Shown here one piece after another: positions 25,375 to 33,352 of a stretch of DNA of 46,482 bases; within the stretch, counting starts at the first letter, position 1; each line of letters starts with the position of its first letter. Origin of the DNA: Prevotella sp. (GTDB lineage: Bacteria; Bacteroidota; Bacteroidia; Bacteroidales; Bacteroidaceae); the NCBI GenBank assembly GCA_017554385.1, contig JAFZIL010000033.1, positions 1-46,482 of the forward strand, in the 5' to 3' direction. Both the position numbers and the translations under genes were made by a program. Below the pieces are notes generated by a model. That model was not told where the DNA came from, made no database searches, and saw only the letters and a list, made by a program, of their open reading frames with translations.

Positions 25375-28011
25375 ATGAACAAAAAGAATATTTTCAAATG
25401 GTTATTCGTGTACGTCCTGCTCTTGGTAGCAGGCGTCACGAGTGCCGTGGCGCAGTCGCTCACCATTGCTGACTTCCAGATCAAGGCCGGAGAGACAAAG
25501 ACGGTTACCATCAAGTTGGACAAGGGCAGTCTTGCTGATGTCTATAGCGTGCAGGCCGACATAGCTTTCTCTGATGGGCTGTCGCTTGATGGTGATCCTG
25601 AACTCATCAGTGGTGTGCTTTCTGGAGGTACGTTGGCTTTTAACACATTTACCAGTGGTGTCACTCGTATCTCTGCCCTGTCAATGAGTGGTAAGACCTT
25701 CACGGCCGAAGAGATTATCAACCTTCCCGTGAAGGCTGCTGAGAACTTTGAGCGTGGTACCATCACACTCTCTAACATCGAGTTCGCTATCACCAACACC
25801 GGACAGACCTTCAAGCCTGAGAACAGTACTACTGCTGTGACGAAGGAGGAAGAGCAGCAAGGTGAAGAGGTAGAGGCTCAGTGGGTTGCTAAGGATAAGG
25901 GATATAGCAATGGAGACGAAGTTACTGAATCTGTCATTGACAATAATGTCTCTGTTACTTTCAATAAAGGCACAGGCAGCAACGCCCCAAAATACTACAC
26001 AACTGGTGAAGCCGTTCGTGTCTATGGAGGTGGAAACTTTACCATTGCAAGTACCACAGCAACGATTGTGAAAATTGAACTGACGTTCGGAACTGGTGAT
26101 GGAAATAATGAAATCACTACAGATGTTGCGTCTTACGAGAATGGTACATGGACTGGAGAGGCTCAGAGTGTTAAGTTTACTGTAGGTGGCACATCTGGCA
26201 ATCGCCGTATCGCTGGCATTACCGTAACTTATAAGGGTGGGAGCGACGTTCCTCCCACGCCTATCACCGTGGCTGCTCCTACGTTCAGCGTTCCCGAGGG
26301 AACCTATACTGAGGCACAGACCGTGACGTTGGCTTGCGAGACCGAGGGCGCTGCCATCTACTACACCCTTGACGGTACTGATCCTACTGCAGAGAGCACG
26401 CTCTATGAGGCTCCTATCACTATCTCGACCACTACGACGGTGAAGGCCATCGCCATCAAGGACGACGTGCTGAGTGCTGTGGCTACTGCCACCTACACCT
26501 TCCCTGTAGTTGCTGAGAACATCGCTGCCTTCAAGGCTCTTGATGTGAATGCCGAGGCTGTGCTGACGCTGACCGATGCCATTGTTTCCCATGCCAATGG
26601 CGACAATGTCTTCGTCGAGGATGCAACTGGTGGTATCTGCTTCTATAAGTCTGGAGCAGGATTGGTCAAAGGCAATAAGCTCAGTGGTACTATCTATGGT
26701 AAGTACGCTGAGTATAAGAGCCTGCCCGAGCTGGCTGTTGTCACTGGCAAGACCTCGCTCGACAACGTCGTTATTGCCAATGAGGTGGCTACCGTTACCC
26801 CTGCCGTGCTCTCTATCACAGAGGCCAGCGCTGCTGCCTATGCTGCACGCATGGTGAAGATTGAGGATGTCACCGTGACTGTCGACGGAAACAAGACCTA
26901 CATCACTGATGCTGCTGGCGCACAGTTGCAGATCTATATCACTTATGGTTCAACAGCAGAGCTTCCTGCTGCCGACACGAAGCTGAAGAGCATCACCGGT
27001 CTGTTGATTCCTTTCAACACCTCGTTCGAGATTGTTCCTCTGACACAGGACGACATCGTGGTGGACAATGGTGAGGAAGAGACTTTGAAGGAGGTGACCA
27101 TCGACCATGAGCGTACGGTTGGCTTAGGCTATGGTGTTACTACGGCTACTGTCGACCTGACTGAGGCTGCTGAGTTCCTCGGTGTCGATGCTATCACCAC
27201 TGATATGCTGTACGTTGAGAATCCCGATGGTACGCTTATCAGCAACTATGGCGCTTATGACGGTTGGTTCGATGGTGATGGTGTTGCTACCACATGGGGC
27301 AGTACGACCAAGGTCTGTGTGAAGTTCTTCGAGGCTATCCCTGATGGTGTGTTCAGTATCTGCGACATGAACGGTGCCGACGTGGTCGGTGAGACTTATA
27401 CCGTTCGCTGGCAGCTTGTCAGCGGCGAGAAGGCCGTTCGCTACACCATCAACGTGACGTTCGTCGCGGCTGAGCAGCCCGAACCTGAGGTGATCCAGAC
27501 AATCAACGTGCCTGTGACCATGAAGCCCGCAACGGCTTATGAGGCTATCAGCGCTACCTTCGATGCAGCTGCTGTGGCTGAGGCTCTGGGTCTTGAGAGC
27601 CTGGCCACGGCCAAGGCCTACATCGTGAACGTGACCGACGGTTCGTTCGTGCTGAATGGTACCGACGGCTGGCGCGATGCTAATGGTGATGCTGCTGCAT
27701 GGGGCTCTGGAGCCGGTATGGTCTGCGTGAAGATCAATAATCCTGCTTCTGGTGTCATCGATTACCTCGGTGCCATCGACGAAACCTATGCCGAAGGTTC
27801 TACCTACACAGCCAAGTGGGGCTTCGTGAACGAAGCTACCAACAAGGCAGTTGTACTTAACATCAACATCACCTTCACCTCTGCTACTGGCATCGATGCT
27901 ATCAACGCTGCTCTCAGCGCTGGCAAGGTCTACAACCTTAGCGGTCAGCAGGTGCAGAAGGCCCAGAAGGGCATCTACATCATTGGTGGCAAGAAGATGG
28001 TGGTGAAGTAA
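25375..28011 (+). CDS. Modular surface protein 3, N-terminal cohesin-like, two DUF4859-like domains
   Basis: An 878-aa exported protein whose signal peptide and first domain closely match protein 2 (FKWLFVYVLL, AVAQSL, IADF). Order: signal (1-27); cohesin-like domain (28-155); a domain with APKYYTTGEAVRVYGGG (about 167-286), common in Bacteroidota surface proteins; a chitobiase/hexosaminidase C-terminal-like Ig domain (299-376; YYTLDGTDPT is diagnostic); an OB-fold-like domain (377-562); two domains resembling DUF4859 (about 571-699 and 706-832, each with a WGS motif); and a tail with VYNLSGQQV and GIYIIGGKKMVVK. There is no dockerin-like pair. It follows protein 2 by 27 bases with no hairpin between, so they are probably cotranscribed. 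Ligand unknown. Confidence 0.82.
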   Translation: MNKKNIFKWLFVYVLLLVAGVTSAVAQSLTIADFQIKAGETKTVTIKLDKGSLADVYSVQADIAFSDGLSLDGDPELISGVLSGGTLAFNTFTSGVTRISALSMSGKTFTAEEIINLPVKAAENFERGTITLSNIEFAITNTGQTFKPENSTTAVTKEEEQQGEEVEAQWVAKDKGYSNGDEVTESVIDNNVSVTFNKGTGSNAPKYYTTGEAVRVYGGGNFTIASTTATIVKIELTFGTGDGNNEITTDVASYENGTWTGEAQSVKFTVGGTSGNRRIAGITVTYKGGSDVPPTPITVAAPTFSVPEGTYTEAQTVTLACETEGAAIYYTLDGTDPTAESTLYEAPITISTTTTVKAIAIKDDVLSAVATATYTFPVVAENIAAFKALDVNAEAVLTLTDAIVSHANGDNVFVEDATGGICFYKSGAGLVKGNKLSGTIYGKYAEYKSLPELAVVTGKTSLDNVVIANEVATVTPAVLSITEASAAAYAARMVKIEDVTVTVDGNKTYITDAAGAQLQIYITYGSTAELPAADTKLKSITGLLIPFNTSFEIVPLTQDDIVVDNGEEETLKEVTIDHERTVGLGYGVTTATVDLTEAAEFLGVDAITTDMLYVENPDGTLISNYGAYDGWFDGDGVATTWGSTTKVCVKFFEAIPDGVFSICDMNGADVVGETYTVRWQLVSGEKAVRYTINVTFVAAEQPEPEVIQTINVPVTMKPATAYEAISATFDAAAVAEALGLESLATAKAYIVNVTDGSFVLNGTDGWRDANGDAAAWGSGAGMVCVKINNPASGVIDYLGAIDETYAEGSTYTAKWGFVNEATNKAVVLNINITFTSATGIDAINAALSAGKVYNLSGQQVQKAQKGIYIIGGKKMVVK

Positions 28012-28012
28012 T

Positions 28013-28100
28013 TGAGAATTGTAAATTGAATATCGAGAATCAGGCGGCACCCACCGCTATGGTGCGGTGGGTGTCACCAAAAAACAGTAACAAAGTAAAT
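28013..28100 (+). terminator. Filler words and a 12-bp hairpin after giant gene 3
   Basis: Filler (gagaattgtaaattgaatatcgagaat, 28013-28040) is followed by a hairpin, arms 28046-28057 and 28064-28075 (GGCACCCACCGC with GCGGTGGGTGTC, one G-U pair), a 6-base loop, then ACCAAAAAACAG. As at 20123-20162 the 3' flank is CACCAAA and lacks a T-run. Confidence 0.65.
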
Positions 28101-28105
28101 AGATA

Positions 28106-29023
28106 ATGAAACCAACTCTTTTCCTTCTCGCAGCTGGCATGGGCAGCCGTTATGGCGGTCTGAAGCAGCTCGACGGTCTGGGCCCCAACGGCGAGACCAT
28201 TATGGACTATAGTATCTACGATGCCATACAGGCCGGCTTCGGCAAGATTGTGTGGGTCATCCGTAAGGACTTCGAAGAGCAGTTCCGCACCCAGATCCTC
28301 TCCAAGTACGAGGGACAGGTGCCCTGTGAACTCTGTTTCCAGGCACTCGATGCACTGCCCGAGGGCTTCAGCGTTCCCGAAGGTCGTGTGAAGCCTTGGG
28401 GCACCAACCACGCTGTGCTCATGGGTAAGGATGTCATCAAGGAGCCGTTCTGTGTCATTAACTGCGACGACTTCTATGGCCGTGATGCTTTCATGCAGAT
28501 TGGCAAGTTCCTCAGCAACCTGCCCGAGGGTTCAAAGAACGAGTATGCTATGGTGGGCTTCCGCTGCTGCAACACGCTCTCTGAGAATGGTTCTGTGGCA
28601 CGTGGCGTTTGTGCCTACAACGAGAAACGCCATCTGACCGACGTTGTTGAGCGTACCGAGATCATGCGTATTGCCGATAAGGGCAATGCCATCTGCTATA
28701 AGGATGGCGACGAATGGTTCCCATTGGAGGAGAACGTACCCGTGTCGATGAACATGTGGGGCTTCACACCCGACTATTTCGAGCACTCTGAGGCTTACTT
28801 CAAGTCGTTCCTCAGCGACCCGAAGAACATGGAGAACCTGAAGGCAGAGTTCTTCATTCCTCTGATGGTCAATAAGCTCATCAACGATGGCACGTCAACG
28901 GTAGAAGTGCTCGACACCACTTCCAAGTGGTTCGGTGTGACCTATGCTGCCGACCGCGATGCCACCGTAGAACGCATCAAGAAGTTGGTCGACGAGGGCG
29001 TCTATCCTAACAAGCTCTTCTAA
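28106..29023 (+). CDS. Sugar-phosphate nucleotidyltransferase family protein
   Basis: A 305-aa cytosolic protein of the MobA/GlmU/RfbA-like nucleotidyltransferase fold. The nucleotide loop is LAAGMGSRYGGLKQL (residues 7-21), and the metal-site Asp pair is in VINCDDFYG. It would join a sugar phosphate to an NTP to give an activated sugar; the substrate cannot be read from sequence. In Bacteroidota such genes are often next to sugar kinases or phosphotransferases, but here none is adjacent. It may be read through from the giant-protein block or have its own start after the hairpin at 28046-28075. Confidence 0.82.
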   Translation: MKPTLFLLAAGMGSRYGGLKQLDGLGPNGETIMDYSIYDAIQAGFGKIVWVIRKDFEEQFRTQILSKYEGQVPCELCFQALDALPEGFSVPEGRVKPWGTNHAVLMGKDVIKEPFCVINCDDFYGRDAFMQIGKFLSNLPEGSKNEYAMVGFRCCNTLSENGSVARGVCAYNEKRHLTDVVERTEIMRIADKGNAICYKDGDEWFPLEENVPVSMNMWGFTPDYFEHSEAYFKSFLSDPKNMENLKAEFFIPLMVNKLINDGTSTVEVLDTTSKWFGVTYAADRDATVERIKKLVDEGVYPNKLF

Positions 29024-29039
29024 CCATCCTTGTCAGATA

Positions 29040-29081
29040 AAAGAAAAGTGGAGAACGGAATGCCGTTCTCCACTTTTCTTT
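29040..29081. terminator. Bidirectional terminator, 19-bp perfect stem
   Basis: Arms 29040-29058 and 29063-29081 pair perfectly around the loop AATG. The outer ends are AAAGAAAAG and CTTTTCTTT, giving a T-rich tail on either strand. It lies between the convergent nucleotidyltransferase and apbE genes. A second stem, TGGCAGCAT (29081-29089) with ATGCTGCCA (29111-29119), follows at once. Confidence 0.9.
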
Positions 29082-29161
29082 GGCAGCATGAAAAGGGGGC
29101 GACGAAAGCGATGCTGCCACACAGTCGTTTGCATTCGAACGAATACACCTTATAGGTAAGC

Positions 29162-30193
29162 TTACTTCTCTACTTCTAACGATGGGGAGTACCAGACGGC
29201 AAGCTGGCCGTTGGCATCGGTATAGATAAAGTAGGCCATCAGCTCTGGGTGTCTGTCAAGCAACTCTTTCGCTTTTTCAAATCCCATCACCATGAACGAG
29301 GTGGCGTAGGCATCGGCTGTGGCACAGCTGGAAGCGAGCACCGTGGCCGACAGGATGTTGTGCTGAACGGGGTAGCCCGTGCGGGGGTCGATGGTATGGG
29401 CGTATTTGCGTCCTCCTTTATAATAGAAGTTGCGGTAGTTGCCGCTGGTGGCCATAGCCCGGTCGGTGACGTTGAGCACTGTTTGCAGCTCACCTTCGCT
29501 GGCAGCCAGCGAGTCTTCTGTAGGCTTGGTCACTCCGATGCGCCAAGGCATGCGGTTGGGACTGATGCCTTGTGTGACCACCTCGCCCCCGATCTCGACC
29601 ATCAGGTTCTCTACGCCTTTCTTCTTCAGCATACGTGCCACTACGTCGCTGCCGTAGCCTTTGGCAATGGCGCTGAAGTCGAGCGTCACGCGCCGGTCGC
29701 GCTTTGTGAGCATCATGCCTTCGCTGTCTAATGACAGCAGTTTCATACCTATGAACTGGCGCAGGCTGTCTACCTGTCGTCTCGTAGGCATCTGCTCGTT
29801 CTTGAAGCCGAAGCCCCACGCGTTGACCAGTGGCCCTACGGTAATGTCGAAGGCACCCTCGGTATCGTTGGATACTGTTGTTGCTAGGTCGTAGACCTCA
29901 AGGAACATGGGAGTGAGCATCACCGGCTTGTCACCTCGGTTCAGCAGTGACACGAGCGATTGCTCGTTGAACATCGAGAAGGTTTCGTCAACCTTCTTCA
30001 GCTCTGCTTCTATCTCGTCCTGCAGGTCGTCGGGCCACTGATAGGTGACGTTATATACCGTGCCGAAGACAAAGCCCGAGTTCTTCTGATAGGGCGTCTG
30101 CCGTTGCTGCCGGACGATGAATATTGTACCTGCTATGAGTAATAGCAGGAAGGGCAGTTGCCAACGTAGTTGCTTTTTTCTTTTCTCGTCCAT
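29162..30193 (-). CDS. apbE: FAD:protein FMN transferase (ApbE)
   Basis: ApbE attaches FMN from FAD to a threonine of target proteins such as Rnf/Nqr subunits, outside the cytoplasmic membrane. The start at 30193 gives 343 aa with a basic N terminus and one membrane anchor (about 11-28). It shares one base with the stop of the upstream gene (TGATG), which suggests coupled translation. Visible motifs are GTVYNVTY, DFSAIAKGYGSDVVARML, ENLMVEIGGEV and HTIDPRTGYPVQ, all typical. No lipobox is present, so it is a membrane-anchored rather than lipid-anchored form. It ends the minus-strand envelope operon. No Rnf or Nqr gene is in the window. Confidence 0.93.
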   Translation of the reverse strand: MDEKRKKQLRWQLPFLLLLIAGTIFIVRQQRQTPYQKNSGFVFGTVYNVTYQWPDDLQDEIEAELKKVDETFSMFNEQSLVSLLNRGDKPVMLTPMFLEVYDLATTVSNDTEGAFDITVGPLVNAWGFGFKNEQMPTRRQVDSLRQFIGMKLLSLDSEGMMLTKRDRRVTLDFSAIAKGYGSDVVARMLKKKGVENLMVEIGGEVVTQGISPNRMPWRIGVTKPTEDSLAASEGELQTVLNVTDRAMATSGNYRNFYYKGGRKYAHTIDPRTGYPVQHNILSATVLASSCATADAYATSFMVMGFEKAKELLDRHPELMAYFIYTDANGQLAVWYSPSLEVEK

Positions 30194-30888
30194 CAAATGT
30201 CCACAATTACATTGAACGTTGCTCCGAGCGATGAAGTGTCCTGTATGCCGTAGCCAGGCACGTACCATGTCTTGCCGATGCGGCCGTCATCATGGCTCAG
30301 GCGGAACTTGTAGCGTGCACTCCATCCTAAGTGTAGGGGACCGAACACCTTGGCATCAAGGCCGAAGAGCACCTCGGCCCAGCTTTGCGAGCAAGGCTCC
30401 TGCCTGACACCAAACGAGGTGTCCCATAACCAAGTAGGGTCGGGGAAGGGTCGGCTGTTGATGTCGACCTTATACTTGGTGTAGCCGTAGCGTGCTCCTA
30501 TATAGACACGGTTGCCCGTATGCTTTTTCTTCATTACGTTCACGTCGACACCCACGCGGAAGTAGGGTGCCGAGGTTTTGTAAGTGATGCCCGTCACTAC
30601 GTCGTCTTCGTGGTTGGCCTTGCCGTAGCCCACTTCGACGATGGGGAAGTACTGGTCGTGTAGGTTCAGCCTGAAGGTTCCTTCGTACTGTCCGTGGTCG
30701 CTGAGCAACATCTCTGCTGCTCCTACGAGGTCGAACGACACGGCGAAGCCCCTGAACAGTGGTATGCTGTCCTCTTGGAATTTCAGGAAACCCTGTGCTG
30801 AGGCAGTGACTGCCGACAGCAGGAGGCACATGGCTAATCCTACAGTCTTCAGCCATTGGTTCTTGGCCTTGTGAGTTCTTCTGTTCAT
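30193..30888 (-). CDS. DUF6048-like outer-membrane protein
   Basis: A 231-aa predicted beta-barrel with a signal peptide (VGLAMCLLLSAVTASAQ). Alternating aromatic strands (YFRVGVDVNVM, YIGARYGYTKYKV, HLGWSARYKFRL) and a C-terminal strand ending NVIVDI support an outer-membrane location. The pairing with the small lipoprotein upstream fits the DUF6048/DUF6452 pair I recall from Bacteroidales. Function unknown. It starts 9 bases after the lipoprotein gene. Confidence 0.75.
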   Translation of the reverse strand: MNRRTHKAKNQWLKTVGLAMCLLLSAVTASAQGFLKFQEDSIPLFRGFAVSFDLVGAAEMLLSDHGQYEGTFRLNLHDQYFPIVEVGYGKANHEDDVVTGITYKTSAPYFRVGVDVNVMKKKHTGNRVYIGARYGYTKYKVDINSRPFPDPTWLWDTSFGVRQEPCSQSWAEVLFGLDAKVFGPLHLGWSARYKFRLSHDDGRIGKTWYVPGYGIQDTSSLGATFNVIVDI

Positions 30889-30897
30889 GGCGGCTCC

Positions 30898-31383
30898 TTA
30901 TTTAAACGAGATGTGGAAATGCTCGGTCGATGATTCGTAATCTACCTGTGAGTGGTTGATGACGATGGTATCGATGCGGTGATGGGTGCTGCGCACGCCC
31001 GTGAGCTGATGGAAGAAGGTGGGGGTGCAGTCTACTGACTCGAAGTGGGGAATGTCGTCTTTCTTGATCCACACCGTGTCTGTCGTGCTCACTTTCGTAG
31101 TGTCGGTAATACAGAAGTAAAGGGTGTCCTCGGGATGCTGGTAGCTGATGGGCAGTTCGAACGACGAACTGTTGGTTCTCTTGTTCAGCAGAAGCGTGTC
31201 CTTACACTTGACGGTCCTTGTCCAGATGGTGAGCGTATCGTGCAAGGTGTCGAGCTTTTCGCCTCTGTACACATGGTAGATGGTACGTACCCTGTTCTCC
31301 ACCGGACACTCGATGGAGGAGCAGGCACAGATGAAGACGAATAGCTGTGAGAGCAGCAAGACGGGTAATGCTGTTTTTTTCAT
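30898..31383 (-). CDS. DUF6452-like small lipoprotein
   Basis: A 161-aa protein with signal peptide and lipobox (FVFICACSS). A Cys in SIECPVENRV follows the anchor and another is in CKDTLLL. I chose the ATG at 31383, which opens the signal peptide; the frame runs further upstream into the glycosyltransferase gene but that part is its shadow. It probably works with the DUF6048-like barrel encoded next. Role unknown. Confidence 0.75.
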   Translation of the reverse strand: MKKTALPVLLLSQLFVFICACSSIECPVENRVRTIYHVYRGEKLDTLHDTLTIWTRTVKCKDTLLLNKRTNSSSFELPISYQHPEDTLYFCITDTTKVSTTDTVWIKKDDIPHFESVDCTPTFFHQLTGVRSTHHRIDTIVINHSQVDYESSTEHFHISFK

Positions 31384-31397
31384 ATACACTTCTTTGC

Positions 31398-32354
31398 TCA
31401 GACTTTCTTTTCTATCTGGTAGTCGTTGCGGTTCTGCGACGAGCGGCTGATCAGGTCGCCCAGGAATCCTGTGAGGAAGAGCTGCGTGCCCAGTATCATC
31501 ATGGTCAGCGCGATATAGAAAAAGGGTGAGTCGGTGACCAGTCGCTGGGGAATGCCGACGGCCAGACAGTAGAGCTTGCCGGCACCTATGACGAAGGCAG
31601 CCACGAAGCCGATGAAGAACATGAGTGAGCCAAGGAAGCCGAACACGTGCATGGGCTTCTTGCCAAAGGTCGAGAGGAACCACAGCGTGATGAGGTCCAG
31701 ATAGCCATTGACAAAGCGGTTCCATCCCATGAACTTCGACTCGCCATACTTGCGTGCCTGATGGTGAACGACCTTCTCGCCAATCTTGTCGAAGCCGGCA
31801 TTCTTTGCCAAGTAGGGAATGTAGCGGTGCATCTCGCCGTAGACCTCGATGTTCTTCACCACGTCACGGCGGTAGGCCTTCAGTCCGCAGTTGAAGTCGT
31901 GCAGGTTCTTGATGCCGCTCACCTTGCGTGCAGTGGCGTTGAAGAGCTTCGTGGGCAACGTCTTCGACAGTGGGTCATAACGTTTCTGTTTGTAGCCGCT
32001 CACCAGGTCGTAGCCTTCCTCTCGAATCATGTGGTAGAGTTCGGGAATCTCGTCGGGCGAGTCCTGCAGGTCGGCATCCATGGTGATGACCACGTCGCCC
32101 TTGGCTTCGGCAAAGCCGCAATACAGTGCAGGGCTCTTGCCGTAGTTGCGGCGGAACTTGATGCCGTGAACATGGTCGGGCGACTGCTGTTGCAGCTCCT
32201 CGATGATGGGCCACGAGCGGTCGGTCGAGCCGTCGCTGATGAAGATTACTTCATAGCTGTAGCCATGTTCGTTCATTACACGTTCTATCCAGGCAAACAA
32301 CTCTGGTATCGACTCTTCCTCATTATAAAGAGGTATAATAACTGATATATCCAT
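31398..32354 (-). CDS. Family 2 glycosyltransferase, DPM1/GtrB-like
   Basis: A 318-aa membrane enzyme. Residues 1-225 are a GT-A domain: SVIIPLYNEEESIPEL at the start, DGSTDRSW, the metal-binding DADLQDSPDEIP, and NCGLKAYRRDV. Two transmembrane helices follow (about 237-262 and 280-305). This layout is that of enzymes that move a sugar from a nucleotide sugar to polyprenyl phosphate at the inner face of the membrane. It follows the DUF4199 gene after an 89-base filler tract, and precedes DUF6452-DUF6048-apbE by 14 bases. Confidence 0.92.
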   Translation of the reverse strand: MDISVIIPLYNEEESIPELFAWIERVMNEHGYSYEVIFISDGSTDRSWPIIEELQQQSPDHVHGIKFRRNYGKSPALYCGFAEAKGDVVITMDADLQDSPDEIPELYHMIREEGYDLVSGYKQKRYDPLSKTLPTKLFNATARKVSGIKNLHDFNCGLKAYRRDVVKNIEVYGEMHRYIPYLAKNAGFDKIGEKVVHHQARKYGESKFMGWNRFVNGYLDLITLWFLSTFGKKPMHVFGFLGSLMFFIGFVAAFVIGAGKLYCLAVGIPQRLVTDSPFFYIALTMMILGTQLFLTGFLGDLISRSSQNRNDYQIEKKV

Positions 32355-32463
32355 GATTCAATGCTTAATGCTTTATGCTCAACGCTTAAGAAACAATGCA
32401 AAATGCTCCATGCGGAGCCTTAATATTTTAATTCTATAATTTTTCAATTTTTCAATTTTTCAA
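32353..32463. repeat. Filler tract that also forms the end of the DUF4199 gene
   Basis: Two kinds of words are seen: tgcttaatgctttatgctcaacgctt (32361-32388) and tttttcaat repeated three times (32436-32463). The second encodes the last residues of the minus-strand gene (IEKLKN and stop), so this gene's C terminus is built from filler. Confidence 0.7.
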
Positions 32464-32983
32464 TTCTCTTCATGCTCGCCGCGATGGGCAGTCCCAGCAC
32501 CATGCCAATCAGGATGTTGGTGGTCAGCACGTTCAGCGCAATGTCTATCGGGCGCATGGCCTGTAGCTGTGCAAGGTTCTCCTCGATGCTCTCTTTCATT
32601 CCAGCCTGCTTCAACATCTGTTCAGCCTCGGGCGAGTGGAGCATCTTCTCGATGGTGTCCATTAGGAACCCGTGGTCCAAGAAAGCGAAGTAGGCATACT
32701 GGGCGATGGCCAGCAACAGACTGGCGTAGAAAAATATCAGGACGACAAAGGCCCAGCCGCGTCGCATCGAGATGATTCCCTCAAGGCCGAAGTCGCGGAA
32801 GTGGCGCAGTCGCCGGGCAGCAAAGAAGGGCGTCGCCACCGCCAGCATCACGGCTATCATGCCGTAGATAGGGTGTCCCAGTCCTGCTATGTAACAGCCG
32901 AAGCTGCCTATCCACAGCAGTGCCATCAGTGCACCGTCCTGGCGTGCAAAAGCCTTCAATTGAATGTATTCTGCAGGTGTCAT
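32444..32983 (-). CDS. DUF4199 family membrane protein
   Basis: A 179-aa inner-membrane protein with four likely helices (about 18-36, 38-55, 74-100, 150-170) and a soluble loop with HSPEAEQMLKQAG between helices 3 and 4. This layout and pairing with a GT2 gene fit DUF4199. It is first in the five-gene envelope operon 32983-29162. Function unknown. The C terminus after about SMKR is encoded by the tttttcaat filler. Confidence 0.8.
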   Translation of the reverse strand: MTPAEYIQLKAFARQDGALMALLWIGSFGCYIAGLGHPIYGMIAVMLAVATPFFAARRLRHFRDFGLEGIISMRRGWAFVVLIFFYASLLLAIAQYAYFAFLDHGFLMDTIEKMLHSPEAEQMLKQAGMKESIEENLAQLQAMRPIDIALNVLTTNILIGMVLGLPIAASMKRIEKLKN

Positions 32984-33011
32984 GTACGTACCGTTGTTTC
33001 AATAACGGATG

Positions 33012-33019
33012 CAAAATTA
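33012..33019 (-). promoter_or_regulatory. -7 element for the DUF4199-GT2-apbE operon
   Basis: TAATTTTG on the minus strand about 30 bases before the start. A small CCGTT/AACGG hairpin lies between it and the gene. Confidence 0.5.
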
Positions 33020-33115
33020 CGCATTTTCCCGCATATACGGCTCTTTTGGGCACAAGAAAAATATAAAGAACATTAAAAAAGCACCTATTCGTGACTGCTT
33101 TCCGAATAAAAGCAT

Positions 33116-33123
33116 TAAATTTG
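33116..33123 (+). promoter_or_regulatory. -7 element for tRNA-Ser
   Basis: TAAATTTG lies 17 bases before the tRNA. No TTTG -33 box at standard spacing is seen. Confidence 0.5.
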
Positions 33124-33140
33124 CACCCGCTTAAACGCAA

Positions 33141-33228
33141 GGAGAGATGCTCGAGTGGCTGAAGAGGCACGCCTGGAAAGCGTGTGACCGGCAAAACTGG
33201 TTCGCGAGTTCGAATCTCGCTCTCTCCG
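33141..33228 (+). tRNA. tRNA-Ser (anticodon GGA)
   Basis: Acceptor GGAGAGA pairs with TCTCTCC, discriminator G. The anticodon arm is CACGC-CTGGAAA-GCGTG (anticodon GGA), there is a long variable arm as expected for serine, and the T arm is GCGAG-TTCGAAT-CTCGC. CCA is not encoded. The T-arm/acceptor 3' half is repeated downstream. Confidence 0.96.
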
Positions 33229-33347
33229 CAACAGAGGGCGAGATTCAAAGCGAAATAGGCAAAAGCCTACGAGTTCGAATCTCGCTCTCTCCGCAACAGA
33301 GGGCGAGATTCAAAGCTTCCAAGGCAACAGAATCTCGCTCTCTTCGC
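33205..33347 (+). repeat. Duplicated tRNA-Ser 3' end with inverted copies
   Basis: A perfect 47-bp direct repeat, 33205-33251 and 33270-33316, starts inside the tRNA T arm and runs past its end. A third partial copy (GAATCTCGCTCTCTTCGC) lies at 33330-33347. Within each copy GAATCTCGCTCTCT pairs with the following AGAGGGCGAGATTC (one G-U) around the loop CCGCAAC, so the mature tRNA's 3' half can form a competing hairpin (33212-33246, 33277-33311). No integrase is nearby. Confidence 0.85.
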
Positions 33348-33352
33348 TTAAT

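Noticed and set aside
33205-33347. Integrated island bounded by att sites at tRNA-Ser
   Set aside because: Only 65 bp separates the copies, with no integrase or foreign genes.
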